DNA of 37,015 nt from Opitutales bacterium (lineage in GTDB: Bacteria; Verrucomicrobiota; Verrucomicrobiia; Opitutales; Opitutaceae): assembly GCA_021772595.1 (NCBI GenBank), contig JAJFLS010000484.1:1-37015 (forward strand), in the 5' to 3' direction. Shown here piece after piece: positions 26,397 through 35,710 of the stretch. Under the pieces are notes generated by a model. It was not told where the DNA came from, searched no databases, and saw only the letters and a program-made list of their open reading frames with translations. The translations under genes were made by a program, and so were the position numbers. Position 1 is the first letter of the stretch; each line of letters opens with the position of its first letter.

Positions 26397-27116
26397 CTAG
26401 GCGTTTATGCTTGGCACGATTGCTTCGATGAGGTCGGGCAGTTGTCGGATCGATTCGAGCTGATAGAAGTTGTCGTGCTCGTGGGGCGGCGCTTCGATTC
26501 GCTCGTGTTCCCAAGTAATTCGATACGGGATGTGAACGCCGTGGCCTCCAAGGTCGAGCACGGGAAGGATGTCGGATTTCAGCGAGTTTCCGATCATCAT
26601 GAACTGTTCGACGGGGATCTGGTTGCGTTGGAGAATTCGGGCGTAGGCTTCGACTGTTTTATCCGAAACGACTTCTGTGTGTTCGAAGCAGTGGGCGATT
26701 CCGGATTTCGCGATCTTGCGTTCCTGATCGCGTAGGTCGCCTTTGGTAATGAGGAGTAGGCGGAAGCGTTCGCTGAGTGTCTGCAAAACGTCGCTGACTC
26801 CTTCGAAAAGTTCGACTGGGTGAAGGAGCATCTGTCGACAATGCTCGATGATGCGGCGGATTTCTTCGGCTTTGATTTCGCCGTTTGTCAGGCTGATAGC
26901 GGTTTCGATGCAAGACAGGGTGAAGCCCTTGATTCCGTAGCCGAATAGCTCGAGGTTCCGCATCTCCGTTTCGTAGAGGACGCTTTCGACGGTTTTCGAA
27001 TCGTGGTATTCAGAAAGCAGTTCGCAGTATTTCTGATGGTGGTCCTCGAAGAGATTCTCGTTGTGCCAAAGCGTGTCGTCCGCGTCCAGACCGATGGTTG
27101 TAATGTGCCATTTCAT
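26397..27116 (-). CDS. HAD-superfamily hydrolase
   Basis: 239 aa. Motif I IGLDADDTLWHN carries the nucleophile and general acid Asp, motif II is LLLITKGD, the motif III lysine follows around VVSDK, and motif IV is MIGNSLKSDILP. The helical cap between motifs I and II fits a C1-type (phosphoglycolate phosphatase-like) HAD. Substrate unknown; adjacency to a GH20 enzyme hints at sugar phosphates. Confidence 0.88.
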   Translation of the reverse strand: MKWHITTIGLDADDTLWHNENLFEDHHQKYCELLSEYHDSKTVESVLYETEMRNLELFGYGIKGFTLSCIETAISLTNGEIKAEEIRRIIEHCRQMLLHPVELFEGVSDVLQTLSERFRLLLITKGDLRDQERKIAKSGIAHCFEHTEVVSDKTVEAYARILQRNQIPVEQFMMIGNSLKSDILPVLDLGGHGVHIPYRITWEHERIEAPPHEHDNFYQLESIRQLPDLIEAIVPSINA

Positions 27117-27161
27117 GGGCTCGCGATCAGGATTGAGGATCTAAAGGGATAGGGCGAGCAA

Positions 27162-27944
27162 TTAGCATTGGAGCAGTGTAGTTACTTCCAGCGCTCGTTG
27201 GAAATCGGGCCAGAGCGGAGCGTCGATGGCGATCGGCTCGCGAGTGATCGGATGCTCGAAAGAGAGGTGCGTGGCGTGAAGAAACAATCGTAGGAATCCG
27301 AAGTGATCTCGAAAGGCCTTGTTCTGATGGGTGTCACCATGCCGGGTGTCGCCGATGATGGGGCAATCGATATGCTGCAGATGCCGGCGCAGTTGATGGC
27401 GGCGACCGGTTTCCGGAAAGAGCTCCACGTGGGAATAGCGTGTCGTTTCGTATCGTCCGGATGGGAAGGGCAGCTCCACGCGCGCCAGGGTTTGAAAGCG
27501 TGTGGTGGCTTCCTGGGCCTCGTCGCTTTTCGATTTGGGGCCGCGATCGAGGAGTTTTCGCAAGGGGTGGTCAATCGCTCCAGAATCGGGCGTGTATCCG
27601 CGGGTGATAGCTTCGTAGCGTTTCGAAAAGCTACGTTCTTCGAAACACCGTTTCATCTAGGCGAGCGATTCGTCGTCTAAGGCGAAAAGCAACACGCCAG
27701 AGGTGGGCTTGTCGAGGCGATGGACTGGATAGACGCGGCGTTCCAGTTGGTCGCGAAGCAGTTGGATGGCGAAGCGTGTCTCTCTCGCGTCGATGTCCGT
27801 TCGATGAACGAGCAGGGAAGGGGGTTTGTTGATCGCTACGTAGTGATCATCCTGGTACAGAATTTCGAGGGTGTTGTTTTCGTCGGGCGTCAAGGGAGAG
27901 GTTATCCGCTCGAACGCGCCGATCTGGCAAGCCGGATGCAACAA
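27162..27944 (-). pseudogene. truC: TruC-type tRNA pseudouridine synthase interrupted by in-frame TAG
   Basis: Two ORFs in one frame (27944-27657, 95 aa; 27656-27162, 164 aa) together give ~260 codons, the length of TruC (U65 of tRNA). The first half has YPVHRLDKPTSGVLLFAL with the catalytic Asp. The second has SKRYEAITRGY, GRRHQLRRHLQHIDCPIIGD, TRHGDTHQNKAF and LFLHATHLSFEHP. A single TAG (27657-27659) separates them; no bases are gained or lost. The true start is probably TTG 27893, since 27944 lies in the T-run of a terminator. It may be a recent nonsense mutation, readthrough or a sequencing error. The second ORF begins with an ATG immediately after the stop but lacks the catalytic Asp. 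Confidence 0.85.
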
Positions 27945-27974
27945 AAAAAGATCCGCGCCCCCACGACGCGGATC
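27941..27974 (-). terminator. Rho-independent terminator of the TSGG-repeat gene
   Basis: GATCCGCG…CGCGGATC (8-bp stem, extended by AA/TT) is followed on the minus strand by TTTTTTTG. It ends transcripts coming from the gene at 28046 and sits directly before the pseudouridine synthase ORF. Confidence 0.85.
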
Positions 27975-28045
27975 TTCCCCCTTTGTTTTCCCTCTTGGAC
28001 TAGTTTCCCTCCAAACTTCCCAAGTGAAACTCTTGAAAATTCTCT

Positions 28046-28999
28046 CTATAGATGTCTGACGCTTATGCTCCCGCCGGACGTATGAAGCTCCAGCGTCGGT
28101 CCTCCTCCATTAACTTTTCCTTCAGCGTGACTGCGTTTGAGTTCGCCTTTCATCGTAATCGGAAATTCGGTACGGACTCCGCCTCCGCTCGTGTGAGCGC
28201 TGAGGTAGAAACTCTCGTTGCGCGGAAGTTTTGCGGTAATGCTTCCTCCTGAGGTTTTCAATCTGGTGTCGGCGTCGATGCCTCTTGGAAAGCTAGCAGT
28301 AATTCCTCCGCCGGATGTTTTCGCGTCAAGCGGTCCATTGAGTCCGTTGGCCCAGATCCCTCCTCCTGAAGTGCGAAGTTTTGATTGTCCGGCGATCGCC
28401 TCGACCGAGACCCGCCCGCCGGAAGTGGAGAGATCCACGTCACCGTTGATGTCGGATGCTTCGACGGATCCGCCACTGGTGTGAGCATGGACGGGGCCGT
28501 TGATTTCCTGAAACTCCAGATGGCCTCCTGATGTTTGGGCTTCCACCTCGCCGTCGATGCCTGTGACTTCAATGTGGCCGCCGGATGTGTTTAGGTCTAC
28601 GTCGACCGAACGTGCGGTGGCGATTACTACGTTGAAATTCACTGTCGGCTTTTTCCGAAAGAACGACCAGACGCTGTTCGATCGATCGTACTTGAATTCT
28701 ATATACAGGACGTCGCCGCGGGTTTCTATAGTCTGCTCGATATCTTCTTCCATGTCGTCCGCCTCGCTTTCCGACGCGCGTTGAAATACTTGCTCGACGA
28801 CTAAATGAGCATCGGGCCGATCTTCTCCCTCTATGTTGATGTAGCCGCCCTGGACGGAAACTATGATTTTGGAAATCCCATCAAGATCGATGGTTTGCTC
28901 GATGGAGCGGACAATTTTCGACGCGCCAAAAGATAAGGCGGGGAGCAGCGCGAAGAGCGCGATGGCGGGCAGGAGAGTCTTACTCTTTTTCATTGGCAT
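28046..28999 (-). CDS. Exported DUF4097-like protein with nine TSGG repeats
   Basis: 317 aa from ATG 28999 (MPMKKSKTLLPAIALFALLP), chosen because a clear Sec signal peptide begins there; the 445-aa track ORF runs back through REP DNA. After a ~100-residue start domain, nine TSGG units recur every ~16-25 residues (TSGGHIEV, TSGGHLEF, TSGGSVEA and so on to TSGGSISV). This matches DUF4097 'putative adhesin' beta-solenoid proteins. Probably periplasmic or surface-exposed; function unproven. Its own terminator follows. Confidence 0.85.
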   Translation of the reverse strand: MPMKKSKTLLPAIALFALLPALSFGASKIVRSIEQTIDLDGISKIIVSVQGGYINIEGEDRPDAHLVVEQVFQRASESEADDMEEDIEQTIETRGDVLYIEFKYDRSNSVWSFFRKKPTVNFNVVIATARSVDVDLNTSGGHIEVTGIDGEVEAQTSGGHLEFQEINGPVHAHTSGGSVEASDINGDVDLSTSGGRVSVEAIAGQSKLRTSGGGIWANGLNGPLDAKTSGGGITASFPRGIDADTRLKTSGGSITAKLPRNESFYLSAHTSGGGVRTEFPITMKGELKRSHAEGKVNGGGPTLELHTSGGSISVRHL

Positions 29000-29103
29000 G
29001 GTGAGGTTGTACATGCTTATACACGAGAGTTGGGGGAAGAGTTGCAGGAAATTTTTTTGGAGACTGTTTTTCCTGCGAGACTTCCAGTATGTTGATTTCA
29101 AAA

Positions 29104-29164
29104 GGTAGGGCCCGCCTGGCAGTCGAGCCCTACCAATCGGTGCGGCGCAAGCGCCGACCCTACG
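29104..29164. repeat. REP doublet overlapping the Rsm22-like stop codon
   Basis: Two hairpins in a row. GGTAGGGC…GCCCTACC (29104-29133) is followed by CGGTGCGGCGCAAGCGCCGACC…CTACG (29138-29164). Both carry the GTAG/CTAC mark. The stop codon of the minus-strand gene (29160-29162) lies within the right-hand CTAC. Confidence 0.65.
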
Positions 29165-30167
29165 ATTCTTCTTGTTCCGCGGGCTTTCCGGAGCGGATGC
29201 GGCCGGAGACGGTTTCAGTCCATTCGTAGAGGGTTCCGCTTTTCCCTTTCTTGATGATTTTCCAAAGCGTCTTGTCGTCGCGTTTCTGGAGTTCGTAATC
29301 GTTGAGACCGTTGTGGTCGCAAGAGAAAATTCGGGAGAAGCCTTTATACTGTCGGGGCCTGCCCAATACGCGTGATTTGCCATCTAGCGAGCGAGCCGGT
29401 TCGTGGCGTTTGGCATCCAATACGAGAAAGCTGTAGGGCAGGCTGCGAAGATCGATCTCCATGATTTGGCCGAAGCGGGCCCAGTCTCCATCGGTGAACG
29501 CTTCGACGGGTGGTTTTGCGAAAAAATGGCACCAGTGGCGCGCGTTTTCTTCGCGATGCATGGGGCAGCTCTGGGAGCCGACGCACGGCGCCACGGGCGA
29601 GAATTCGCCAAGCAGCCGATCGCGCTGCTCGGTGAGCAATCGGCTGCTTTGGGAGCTTCCGGGCTCGACCCAGAAGATCTGCGAAGCGCTGCGGACGAAT
29701 CCTGCGAGACTATCGCGATCGTTTAGGGTCAACTCGTTGAGAACATGGCTCGCTAGGAAAAGCGTGTCTTCGAGCGAAGCGATCGAGCTGGGATTGGCGA
29801 TTGAGACTTTGAGGTTCGGATAGCGGGCCGCGATTGCGTTTCTAGCGAACTCGCAGGCGAGCGTCGAGTGATCCCAAAGGAAAACCTCTTCGAGAGCTTC
29901 CGAATCGACCGCGTCGAGAAGTCGAAGCGTTGCGATGCCGGAGCCGCATCCCCAGTCGAAAAGGCGGGCGGATCGCAGTTGCCATCCTGCCTGCTTGGCT
30001 TGTTCGATGGCGTCGTCCCACTTCCAGCCAATACGTGCGGCGAAAAAGCGATGATACTGGGCGAGGTCACTGGAGGATTTCCAATAGACACCGGTGGCTC
30101 CTTTTGCGTTGAGGAATTCGGTTCTCAGTCGTTCGAGAGTATTCCAGTCTGCGGCATTTGCTTCCAT
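29160..30167 (-). CDS. Rsm22-like SAM-dependent methyltransferase
   Basis: 335 aa. The SAM-binding motif I is LFDWGCGSGIATL (~residue 70). The later VAPCVGSQSCPM…HWCHFF cysteine cluster is typical of the Rsm22/Mett17 family, where such residues bind a metal cluster. These proteins are linked to small ribosomal subunit assembly or modification; the substrate in bacteria is not established. Monocistronic; its stop codon lies inside a REP element. Confidence 0.85.
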   Translation of the reverse strand: MEANAADWNTLERLRTEFLNAKGATGVYWKSSSDLAQYHRFFAARIGWKWDDAIEQAKQAGWQLRSARLFDWGCGSGIATLRLLDAVDSEALEEVFLWDHSTLACEFARNAIAARYPNLKVSIANPSSIASLEDTLFLASHVLNELTLNDRDSLAGFVRSASQIFWVEPGSSQSSRLLTEQRDRLLGEFSPVAPCVGSQSCPMHREENARHWCHFFAKPPVEAFTDGDWARFGQIMEIDLRSLPYSFLVLDAKRHEPARSLDGKSRVLGRPRQYKGFSRIFSCDHNGLNDYELQKRDDKTLWKIIKKGKSGTLYEWTETVSGRIRSGKPAEQEES

Positions 30168-30223
30168 CTACGAGTCGTTTGGCTGCGGAAATTGGACAAA
30201 GCCCGCAGGGAAGTCGATAGGGG

Positions 30224-30241
30224 AATCGGAACGACGCAGTC
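30224..30241. repeat. Second copy of AATCGGAACGACGCAGTC
   Basis: This 18-base motif also occurs at 7669-7686 inside another REP doublet. Both copies are followed by related bases (GTCCCGCTACAA versus ATTCCACTGCAA). It is a small dispersed repeat next to the REP hairpin at 30272. Confidence 0.6.
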
Positions 30242-30271
30242 ATTCCACTGCAAGGTGAGCTTCTTGTACCG

Positions 30272-30344
30272 GTAGGAGCCTGCTTGCAGGCGATTTGCTT
30301 CGCTCGTCAATCGTTGGGGGTATCGCCTGCAAGCAGGCTTCTAC
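30272..30344. repeat. REP doublet
   Basis: GTAGGAGCCTGCTTGCAGG… (30272-30294) is mirrored by …CCTGCAAGCAGGCTTCTAC (30322-30344). There are 23-base arms with few mismatches, GTAG at both outer ends and an inner palindrome CCTGCTTGCAGG in each arm. Confidence 0.75.
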
Positions 30345-30420
30345 ATTTAGCGAGCCCTTAATGAACCAATAGCGTATTGGCTTGTCATGTTTTTCCTTCA
30401 AGGCACGTTTTAGCCTAGTA

Positions 30421-32166
30421 ATGAAGACCATTTGGAGAGTTTCTAGCTATCTTTTCCGCTACAAGGCGATGTTCTGGCTGACGATCGGGCTGGCGATTTC
30501 GAGCACGCTTTTCGTAATGGCGATCCCGCTGGTGACGCGGCATATCGTGAATGATATCCTGCCGGAAAAAGACATGAGGCTGCTTTTGTGGTCGGTTCTC
30601 GCGATCGTCGGCTGTTACTTTTTTAGAGAGATTTTCAATTCACTTCGTATCCGAGTGAATAATACATTGGAGCAGAAAGTGCTTATCGATATTCGGCGGG
30701 ACCTGCATGACAAGCTCATGGAACTGCCGATCGGCTACTTCGACAATCGCAAATCGGGTGATATTGCGTCGCGGGTCATTGAAGACGTACAGAATGTTGA
30801 ACGCGTTATTCTAGACGGGACAGAGCAAGGGAGCACAGCGTTGCTGACGATCATCGGCGTGACTGGGACGCTCTACTATTTCGAACCGACGCTGGCGACG
30901 CTGATGATTCTGCCGATACCGATCATGATCGTGATGGCACGTTTCCATTTTAAGGCTCAGGCGAGGAATTGGAGAAAAGTTCGAGCGTCGGCAGGTGATT
31001 TGAATTCGCTCTTGATCGAGGACATCCAGGGGAATCGTTTGATCAACTCCTTCGCTCTGAAGGATCAGGAAAAGAAGCGCTTCAAGGACCGATCGATCGA
31101 GCTTCACGATCTTACGCTGAAGTCGATGTTCCGCTGGTCGATTCACGGGCCGGCTACGAATTTCGTAGTGAGCATGGGAGGGGTCGCGGTGGTAGGCTAT
31201 GGCGGCTATCTTTTCTCAACCGAGCCGGAACGATTCCAGGCGGGCGACTTCTTGATGTTCTTCATATATTGCTCGATGCTGTACATGCCGTTGAGCCAGT
31301 TGAACGGGCTCAATAACTTGATCGCGACGGGTAAGGCTTCTGGAGAGCGCGTTTTCGAGATGCTGGATTACGCGGTCGATATCAAGAGTCCGGATACACC
31401 AAAGCCATTTCCGGAAGGATTGCTGAGAGTGGAGTTCGGATCCGTGGGGTTCAGCTATCAAGGGAGGGACCAGCTGCTTTCGGATTTCTCTTTGAATCTA
31501 GTCGAAGGCAAGGTGACTGCCCTGGTAGGCCATACCGGCGCGGGGAAATCGACTGTAGCGAATCTTTTGCAGCGGTATTACGACGTGACTACTGGTTCTG
31601 TCGCGATAAACGGCGTGGATGTGCGGGACTTGGATTTGATGAGCTTGCGAATGCACATTGGCGTGGTAGCCCAGGATCCGTTTCTTTTTGACGGGACGGT
31701 TAAGGACAACCTGGTTTTGGCCAAACAGGAAGCGACCGAGGACGAGCTGGTGGAAGCTCTGAAAGGCGCCAGCGCGTGGGATTTCGTATCCAATCTTCCT
31801 GACGGCATGGACACGCGAATCGGCGAGCGCGGCATCCGGCTCAGCATGGGGGAAAAGCAGCGGCTGACAATCGCCCGCGTTATCCTGAGAAATCCGCCGC
31901 TGGTGATTCTCGACGAAGCGACATCGAGCGTCGATACGCTCACGGAAGCGAAGATCCAACTGGCGGTGGACAATCTGGTCAAGCAGCGCACGACTCTCGT
32001 GATAGCCCATCGTCTATCGACAGTGCGGCAAGCGGACCAGATCGTGGTACTCGACCAAGGGTGCATCGTGGAAAAGGGCTCGCACGAAGAGTTGATCGGA
32101 AGGGACGGGCATTACGCCAAGCTCTGGCGGACGCAGACTGATCTGATTGAGGAGAACGCGTTTTAG
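30421..32166 (+). CDS. ABC exporter half-transporter (MsbA-like)
   Basis: 581 aa from ATG 30421, where the first TM domain begins (MKTIWRVSSYLFRYK); the track's TTG start at 30382 adds an unconserved leader. Six membrane helices span ~10-300, followed by the ATPase domain: Walker A GHTGAGKST, Q-loop VAQDPFLFDG, signature LSMGEKQ (instead of LSGGQ), Walker B LVILDEATSS, H-loop IAHRLST. Exports a hydrophobic substrate, perhaps lipid A precursor or drug, as a homodimer. Substrate not determinable. Stands alone. Confidence 0.92.
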   Translation: MKTIWRVSSYLFRYKAMFWLTIGLAISSTLFVMAIPLVTRHIVNDILPEKDMRLLLWSVLAIVGCYFFREIFNSLRIRVNNTLEQKVLIDIRRDLHDKLMELPIGYFDNRKSGDIASRVIEDVQNVERVILDGTEQGSTALLTIIGVTGTLYYFEPTLATLMILPIPIMIVMARFHFKAQARNWRKVRASAGDLNSLLIEDIQGNRLINSFALKDQEKKRFKDRSIELHDLTLKSMFRWSIHGPATNFVVSMGGVAVVGYGGYLFSTEPERFQAGDFLMFFIYCSMLYMPLSQLNGLNNLIATGKASGERVFEMLDYAVDIKSPDTPKPFPEGLLRVEFGSVGFSYQGRDQLLSDFSLNLVEGKVTALVGHTGAGKSTVANLLQRYYDVTTGSVAINGVDVRDLDLMSLRMHIGVVAQDPFLFDGTVKDNLVLAKQEATEDELVEALKGASAWDFVSNLPDGMDTRIGERGIRLSMGEKQRLTIARVILRNPPLVILDEATSSVDTLTEAKIQLAVDNLVKQRTTLVIAHRLSTVRQADQIVVLDQGCIVEKGSHEELIGRDGHYAKLWRTQTDLIEENAF

Positions 32167-32217
32167 GGAGTGGGGACTAGGTCGTTGCCCTACCTGAATG
32201 CGAATTTTTTCCTAAAC

Positions 32218-33120
32218 CTATTCCTCGAAGGCCAGGTCGGTTCCGGCAAACTCCTCCAAAACCTTCGCAATGATTGTGGTGTCCTTGTTGCCCCAATCTT
32301 GGTCGAGAGCGTGCTGACGCAGGCCTTGAACTAATGTACCCAGCTTTTGGGGAGCGCCCAATCTTTCAGCTAGGTCCAAGGCCAGTCCGGCGTCTTTGAC
32401 CATGAGGTTCATGCCAAAGCCGTTGTCGAAATTTCGTTTGATGATCCGCTCGGGAATGGCGCGGTGTAGGTGGGCATTGTTTGCGGCCGTGCCGGATAGA
32501 ATCTCCTGCATGTCGGCGAAGCGCAGTCCGGCTTTGCGTCCCATCAGCAAGGCCTCGATCGTTGCCGCCAGAGTTACGCCTGCCAGTTGGTTGTTGATCA
32601 ACTTCATGGTCACGCCTGCGCTGGTGGGGCCGCAGTGAACGCATCGACCCAGGTGGGCGAGAAAGGAGCTGGCTTTTTCGAAATTCTCCGGCGAGCCGCC
32701 CACCATGAAAAGGAGTTTCCCGGCTTCGGCATCCACGGTGAGGCCACCGATGGCTGCATCTAGAATTTGAATACATTTATTCTCGCACTTTGCGGACAGC
32801 CCTTTCGTAACTTGAGGGTCGATGGTGCTCATTTCCAGCCACATCAGTTCTCTATTTCCCGATGCGAGAATGCCTTGGTCGCCGCTCGCTACGGATTCGA
32901 CATGCGGGCCATTGGGAAGCACGGTAAGGAGTATATCGCATTGGTTGGCAACTTGGGCGGGAGAGGCAGCCGCTGCGGCGCCTTTGTCCACGATGCGCTG
33001 CAAGGCTGACGCGTCGATGTCGTAGGCCGTTAGCAGAATGCCTTGCTCTAAAAGCCTGCCGGCAACCGGCGATCCCATTTGGCCCAAGCCAATGATGCCG
33101 GCTCTGATTTCCTTTGTCAT
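32218..33120 (-). CDS. NAD(P)-dependent beta-hydroxyacid dehydrogenase (HIBADH family)
   Basis: 300 aa. The Rossmann loop is IIGLGQMGSPVAGRLL; VLPNGPHVE, the substrate-side DAAIGG and the catalytic Lys region GVTMKLINNQLAG follow, with the C-terminal helical domain. This is the 3-hydroxyisobutyrate / tartronate semialdehyde reductase family. The exact substrate cannot be read. It follows the SDR gene by 24 bp on the same strand, so the two likely form an operon of oxidoreductases. Confidence 0.9.
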   Translation of the reverse strand: MTKEIRAGIIGLGQMGSPVAGRLLEQGILLTAYDIDASALQRIVDKGAAAAASPAQVANQCDILLTVLPNGPHVESVASGDQGILASGNRELMWLEMSTIDPQVTKGLSAKCENKCIQILDAAIGGLTVDAEAGKLLFMVGGSPENFEKASSFLAHLGRCVHCGPTSAGVTMKLINNQLAGVTLAATIEALLMGRKAGLRFADMQEILSGTAANNAHLHRAIPERIIKRNFDNGFGMNLMVKDAGLALDLAERLGAPQKLGTLVQGLRQHALDQDWGNKDTTIIAKVLEEFAGTDLAFEE

Positions 33121-33144
33121 GATTCGTACCCCGCTTGTTTGTGC

Positions 33145-33849
33145 TTATTCATTCAAATCTTTTTCCATGCTCCAGGGGATGAGTGCTCCGCTTCGATCCA
33201 GGAAGCGACCAGTGTTGGCCATGTCCACTCTGGCCAGTACTTGGCGCATTAAACGCACGGAGTCTTCGATTTCATAAGGCGCATCGCTACCGCCCATTTC
33301 CGTTTTTGTATGCCCCGGGCGGAGGCAAACATAGGGGATGTCATGACTCCTTAAATCGTTAGCCAGAATGACCGCGGCTGAATGGGCGGCTGCTTTGCTT
33401 GTGCGGTAAAGATAGACGCCTCCATTCTCGTACAGAGTCAGGCATCCCTGTTGACTGCCAATGGTGGCAGCGACTGGCTTGTCGGCGGCGGAAAGATTTT
33501 CGAGTAAGGCTTTCGTTAGAAGAACTGGGGCGATGGCATTCACTTTGAATCCATCGATCCACCGTTCCGCTTCTATACCCGAAAAGCCTTCGACCTTACT
33601 CTTGTCGTGAATAGCGGCATTATTGATCAGCAGGTCGATGGGATTCCCCGCGAGTGAATCGGCAAACGCATCGATGGCTTCAAAATCGAGTAGATCCAAT
33701 TTGCGAACCAGGACACCCGCTTTCGCTAGTTCTGCCGCTGCTTCAGGGTCTCGGCAACAGGCGATCACGTTCCAGTTATCGGCATGGTACTGTTTTGCGA
33801 ATTCCAAGCCCAAGCCTCGATTTGCTCCTGTGATCACTACGGTTTTCAT
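33145..33849 (-). CDS. Short-chain dehydrogenase/reductase
   Basis: 234 aa from ATG 33849 (MKTVVITGANRGLGLEFA), the natural Rossmann start; the track adds 11 basic residues. Cofactor loop TGANRGLG, NNAA, active-site Ser in GSQQG and YxxxK in YRTSK are present. Substrate unknown. Probably co-transcribed with the HIBADH-family gene downstream. Confidence 0.9.
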   Translation of the reverse strand: MKTVVITGANRGLGLEFAKQYHADNWNVIACCRDPEAAAELAKAGVLVRKLDLLDFEAIDAFADSLAGNPIDLLINNAAIHDKSKVEGFSGIEAERWIDGFKVNAIAPVLLTKALLENLSAADKPVAATIGSQQGCLTLYENGGVYLYRTSKAAAHSAAVILANDLRSHDIPYVCLRPGHTKTEMGGSDAPYEIEDSVRLMRQVLARVDMANTGRFLDRSGALIPWSMEKDLNE

Positions 33850-34263
33850 TTTGGTTTTTCGTTTTCTCGTCTTCGCCAACATTGTATTGAGGGACTCGCA
33901 AAGAAGGACTGTTTTTACGGCGCTCTATCTGCATGATTTACAGGTTTTCTCGGTTTGGCAATACGTGGCTTCTTGTAATGATTGTTTCTTTCTGTTGCTC
34001 AGAGCTTATGCTCAATGATTTTATTGGATGCAACCACTTGGGAAAAACTTTGCACGCGATTTTCAACGGCCTTTTTGTTCCTTAAGGAATCATCACGCAG
34101 GGGCGCGTAAACTTCTAAACTGGATTGGATCATTTTGCCCTCATCTAGTGTAATGACCTCGTCTTTGTATAAAGCAGAGCGGCAAAAAGAATCTCTTTGC
34201 TCCTTCTCTCCTATCGAGAAATCGCTCTAGACAACGGTATCCGGTATCGATAAGTCATAAACT
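33850..34263. other. 414-bp divergent intergenic region
   Basis: Promoter space between the SDR and sulfatase genes. It contains the palindrome TTCCTTAAGGAA (34078-34089) and a small tandem repeat CGGTATCCGGTATC (34235-34248) just upstream of the sulfatase start. No gene is seen. Confidence 0.45.
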
Positions 34264-35652
34264 ATGAAACGACGAGACTTTTTCAAGGCAGCAGCAGCCG
34301 GTATCACCGCGACCGCCACGACCTCTGCCCTTCTCGGCGCAGATCGAAATTCCAGACCAAACGTAGTCTTCCTTTTTGCGGACCAGATGCGCGCGCACGA
34401 CCTGGGATGCATGGGCAACTCGCAAGTGATTACGCCTCATCTGGACAAACTAGCTAGCGAGGGTTTAGTCGTCAAAAATATGATCGCGGCTTCGCCGGTT
34501 TGCACTCCCTATCGCGGGCAGCTAATGACCGGACGCTATGGCCACGCAACCGGGGTGGTGCATAACGACATCAAACTGCCCAATTCCGAGATCACGATCG
34601 CTGATCAGATGAAGCAAGCCGGCTATCATACAGGCTACATCGGGAAATGGCACTTGGCGGGCCATCGCGACAACCCGGTTGCAAAAGAAGATCGGCGCAA
34701 TTGGCTTTTCTGGGCGGTTCGCAATTGTTCTCACGATCATTTCAATCCGCAGTACTGGATCAACGATGAGACCGAAGCAGTCGCCGTAGATGGTTGGGAG
34801 CCTGACGTTCAAACCGATGTGGCGATTGAGTATATTCGAAAGCATCGCGACCATCCCTTCTTTCTGACAGTCTCCTATGGGCCGCCACACAATCCCTACA
34901 AGGCGCCCGAGCGTTTCGTGAACCAATACGAAGGCCGCGCGCTTAAAGAACGTCCGAATGTTCCGCCCCGCAATGAGAAAGACGCGGATCAATTGCTTCA
35001 CTATGATGCAATGGTCACCAGTCTCGACGAATGCGTTGGCCGCATCACTGCGGAACTCGATCGCGCTGGGCTGAGGGACAACACGATTCTGGTTTTCACT
35101 TCTGACCATGGAGACATGCTTGGCTCGCAGGGGCACCGGTTGAAGCAGCGCCCCTGGGAGGAATCGATCAACGTACCTTTCATCATTCGCCAACCCGGCA
35201 AGATCAAGGCGGGGCAAAAGCGGGACTGGATTGTTTCCTCTGTGGACTTGATGCCTACTCTGCTCGGTCTTTGCGGCGCTAGCATTCCGGACAAGGTTCA
35301 AGGAATTGATCAATCGGCTCTGTTCCAGGACAAGGACGTTGAGAAACGCGATTCAGCCTTTCTCTTCAACACCCACAACGGAGGTGGCCCCGGCTGCGAC
35401 TGGCGGGGAATCCGAACGAAGGATTGGGTCTACGCTTTTCACATGGCAGGTGATTGGATTCTCTACGATTTGAAAAAGGACCCCTACCAGTTAAACAACC
35501 TCGTCGACCGCCCTGAGTATAAACGGAAGCGCGATGAACTGCGAGACGCTCTCGACGCATTACGCGTCGAACTGGGTGAAGACCTCCCATTAAACGGGCG
35601 ACTTCCCGATCCCATACGCCTGCCGAAACCTACGTTGATAGAGCCAAATTGA
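34264..35652 (+). CDS. Tat-exported sulfatase (S1 family)
   Basis: 462 aa. The N-terminus MKRRDFFKAAAAG is a twin-arginine signal. The mature part starts with NVVFLFADQMRAHDLG (metal-binding Asp), followed by the active-site CTPYRGQLMTGR (C-x-P-x-R, Cys converted to formylglycine), GYIGKWHLAG, and FTSDHGDMLGSQG (metal site). Expected to remove sulfate esters from polysaccharides in the periplasm. A formylglycine-generating enzyme would be encoded elsewhere. Isolated here, without glycosidase neighbours. Confidence 0.93.
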   Translation: MKRRDFFKAAAAGITATATTSALLGADRNSRPNVVFLFADQMRAHDLGCMGNSQVITPHLDKLASEGLVVKNMIAASPVCTPYRGQLMTGRYGHATGVVHNDIKLPNSEITIADQMKQAGYHTGYIGKWHLAGHRDNPVAKEDRRNWLFWAVRNCSHDHFNPQYWINDETEAVAVDGWEPDVQTDVAIEYIRKHRDHPFFLTVSYGPPHNPYKAPERFVNQYEGRALKERPNVPPRNEKDADQLLHYDAMVTSLDECVGRITAELDRAGLRDNTILVFTSDHGDMLGSQGHRLKQRPWEESINVPFIIRQPGKIKAGQKRDWIVSSVDLMPTLLGLCGASIPDKVQGIDQSALFQDKDVEKRDSAFLFNTHNGGGPGCDWRGIRTKDWVYAFHMAGDWILYDLKKDPYQLNNLVDRPEYKRKRDELRDALDALRVELGEDLPLNGRLPDPIRLPKPTLIEPN

Positions 35653-35710
35653 CGTGCGAAAACGATAGCGCCGAGGCCGCCATTTTCGCGTGCGGTACTA
35701 TTCTGAACTA

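Noticed and set aside
29000-29383. 128-residue N-terminal extension of the TSGG protein
   Set aside because: It overlaps REP DNA and the Rsm22-like gene on the same strand in another frame, and a signal peptide begins at 28999.
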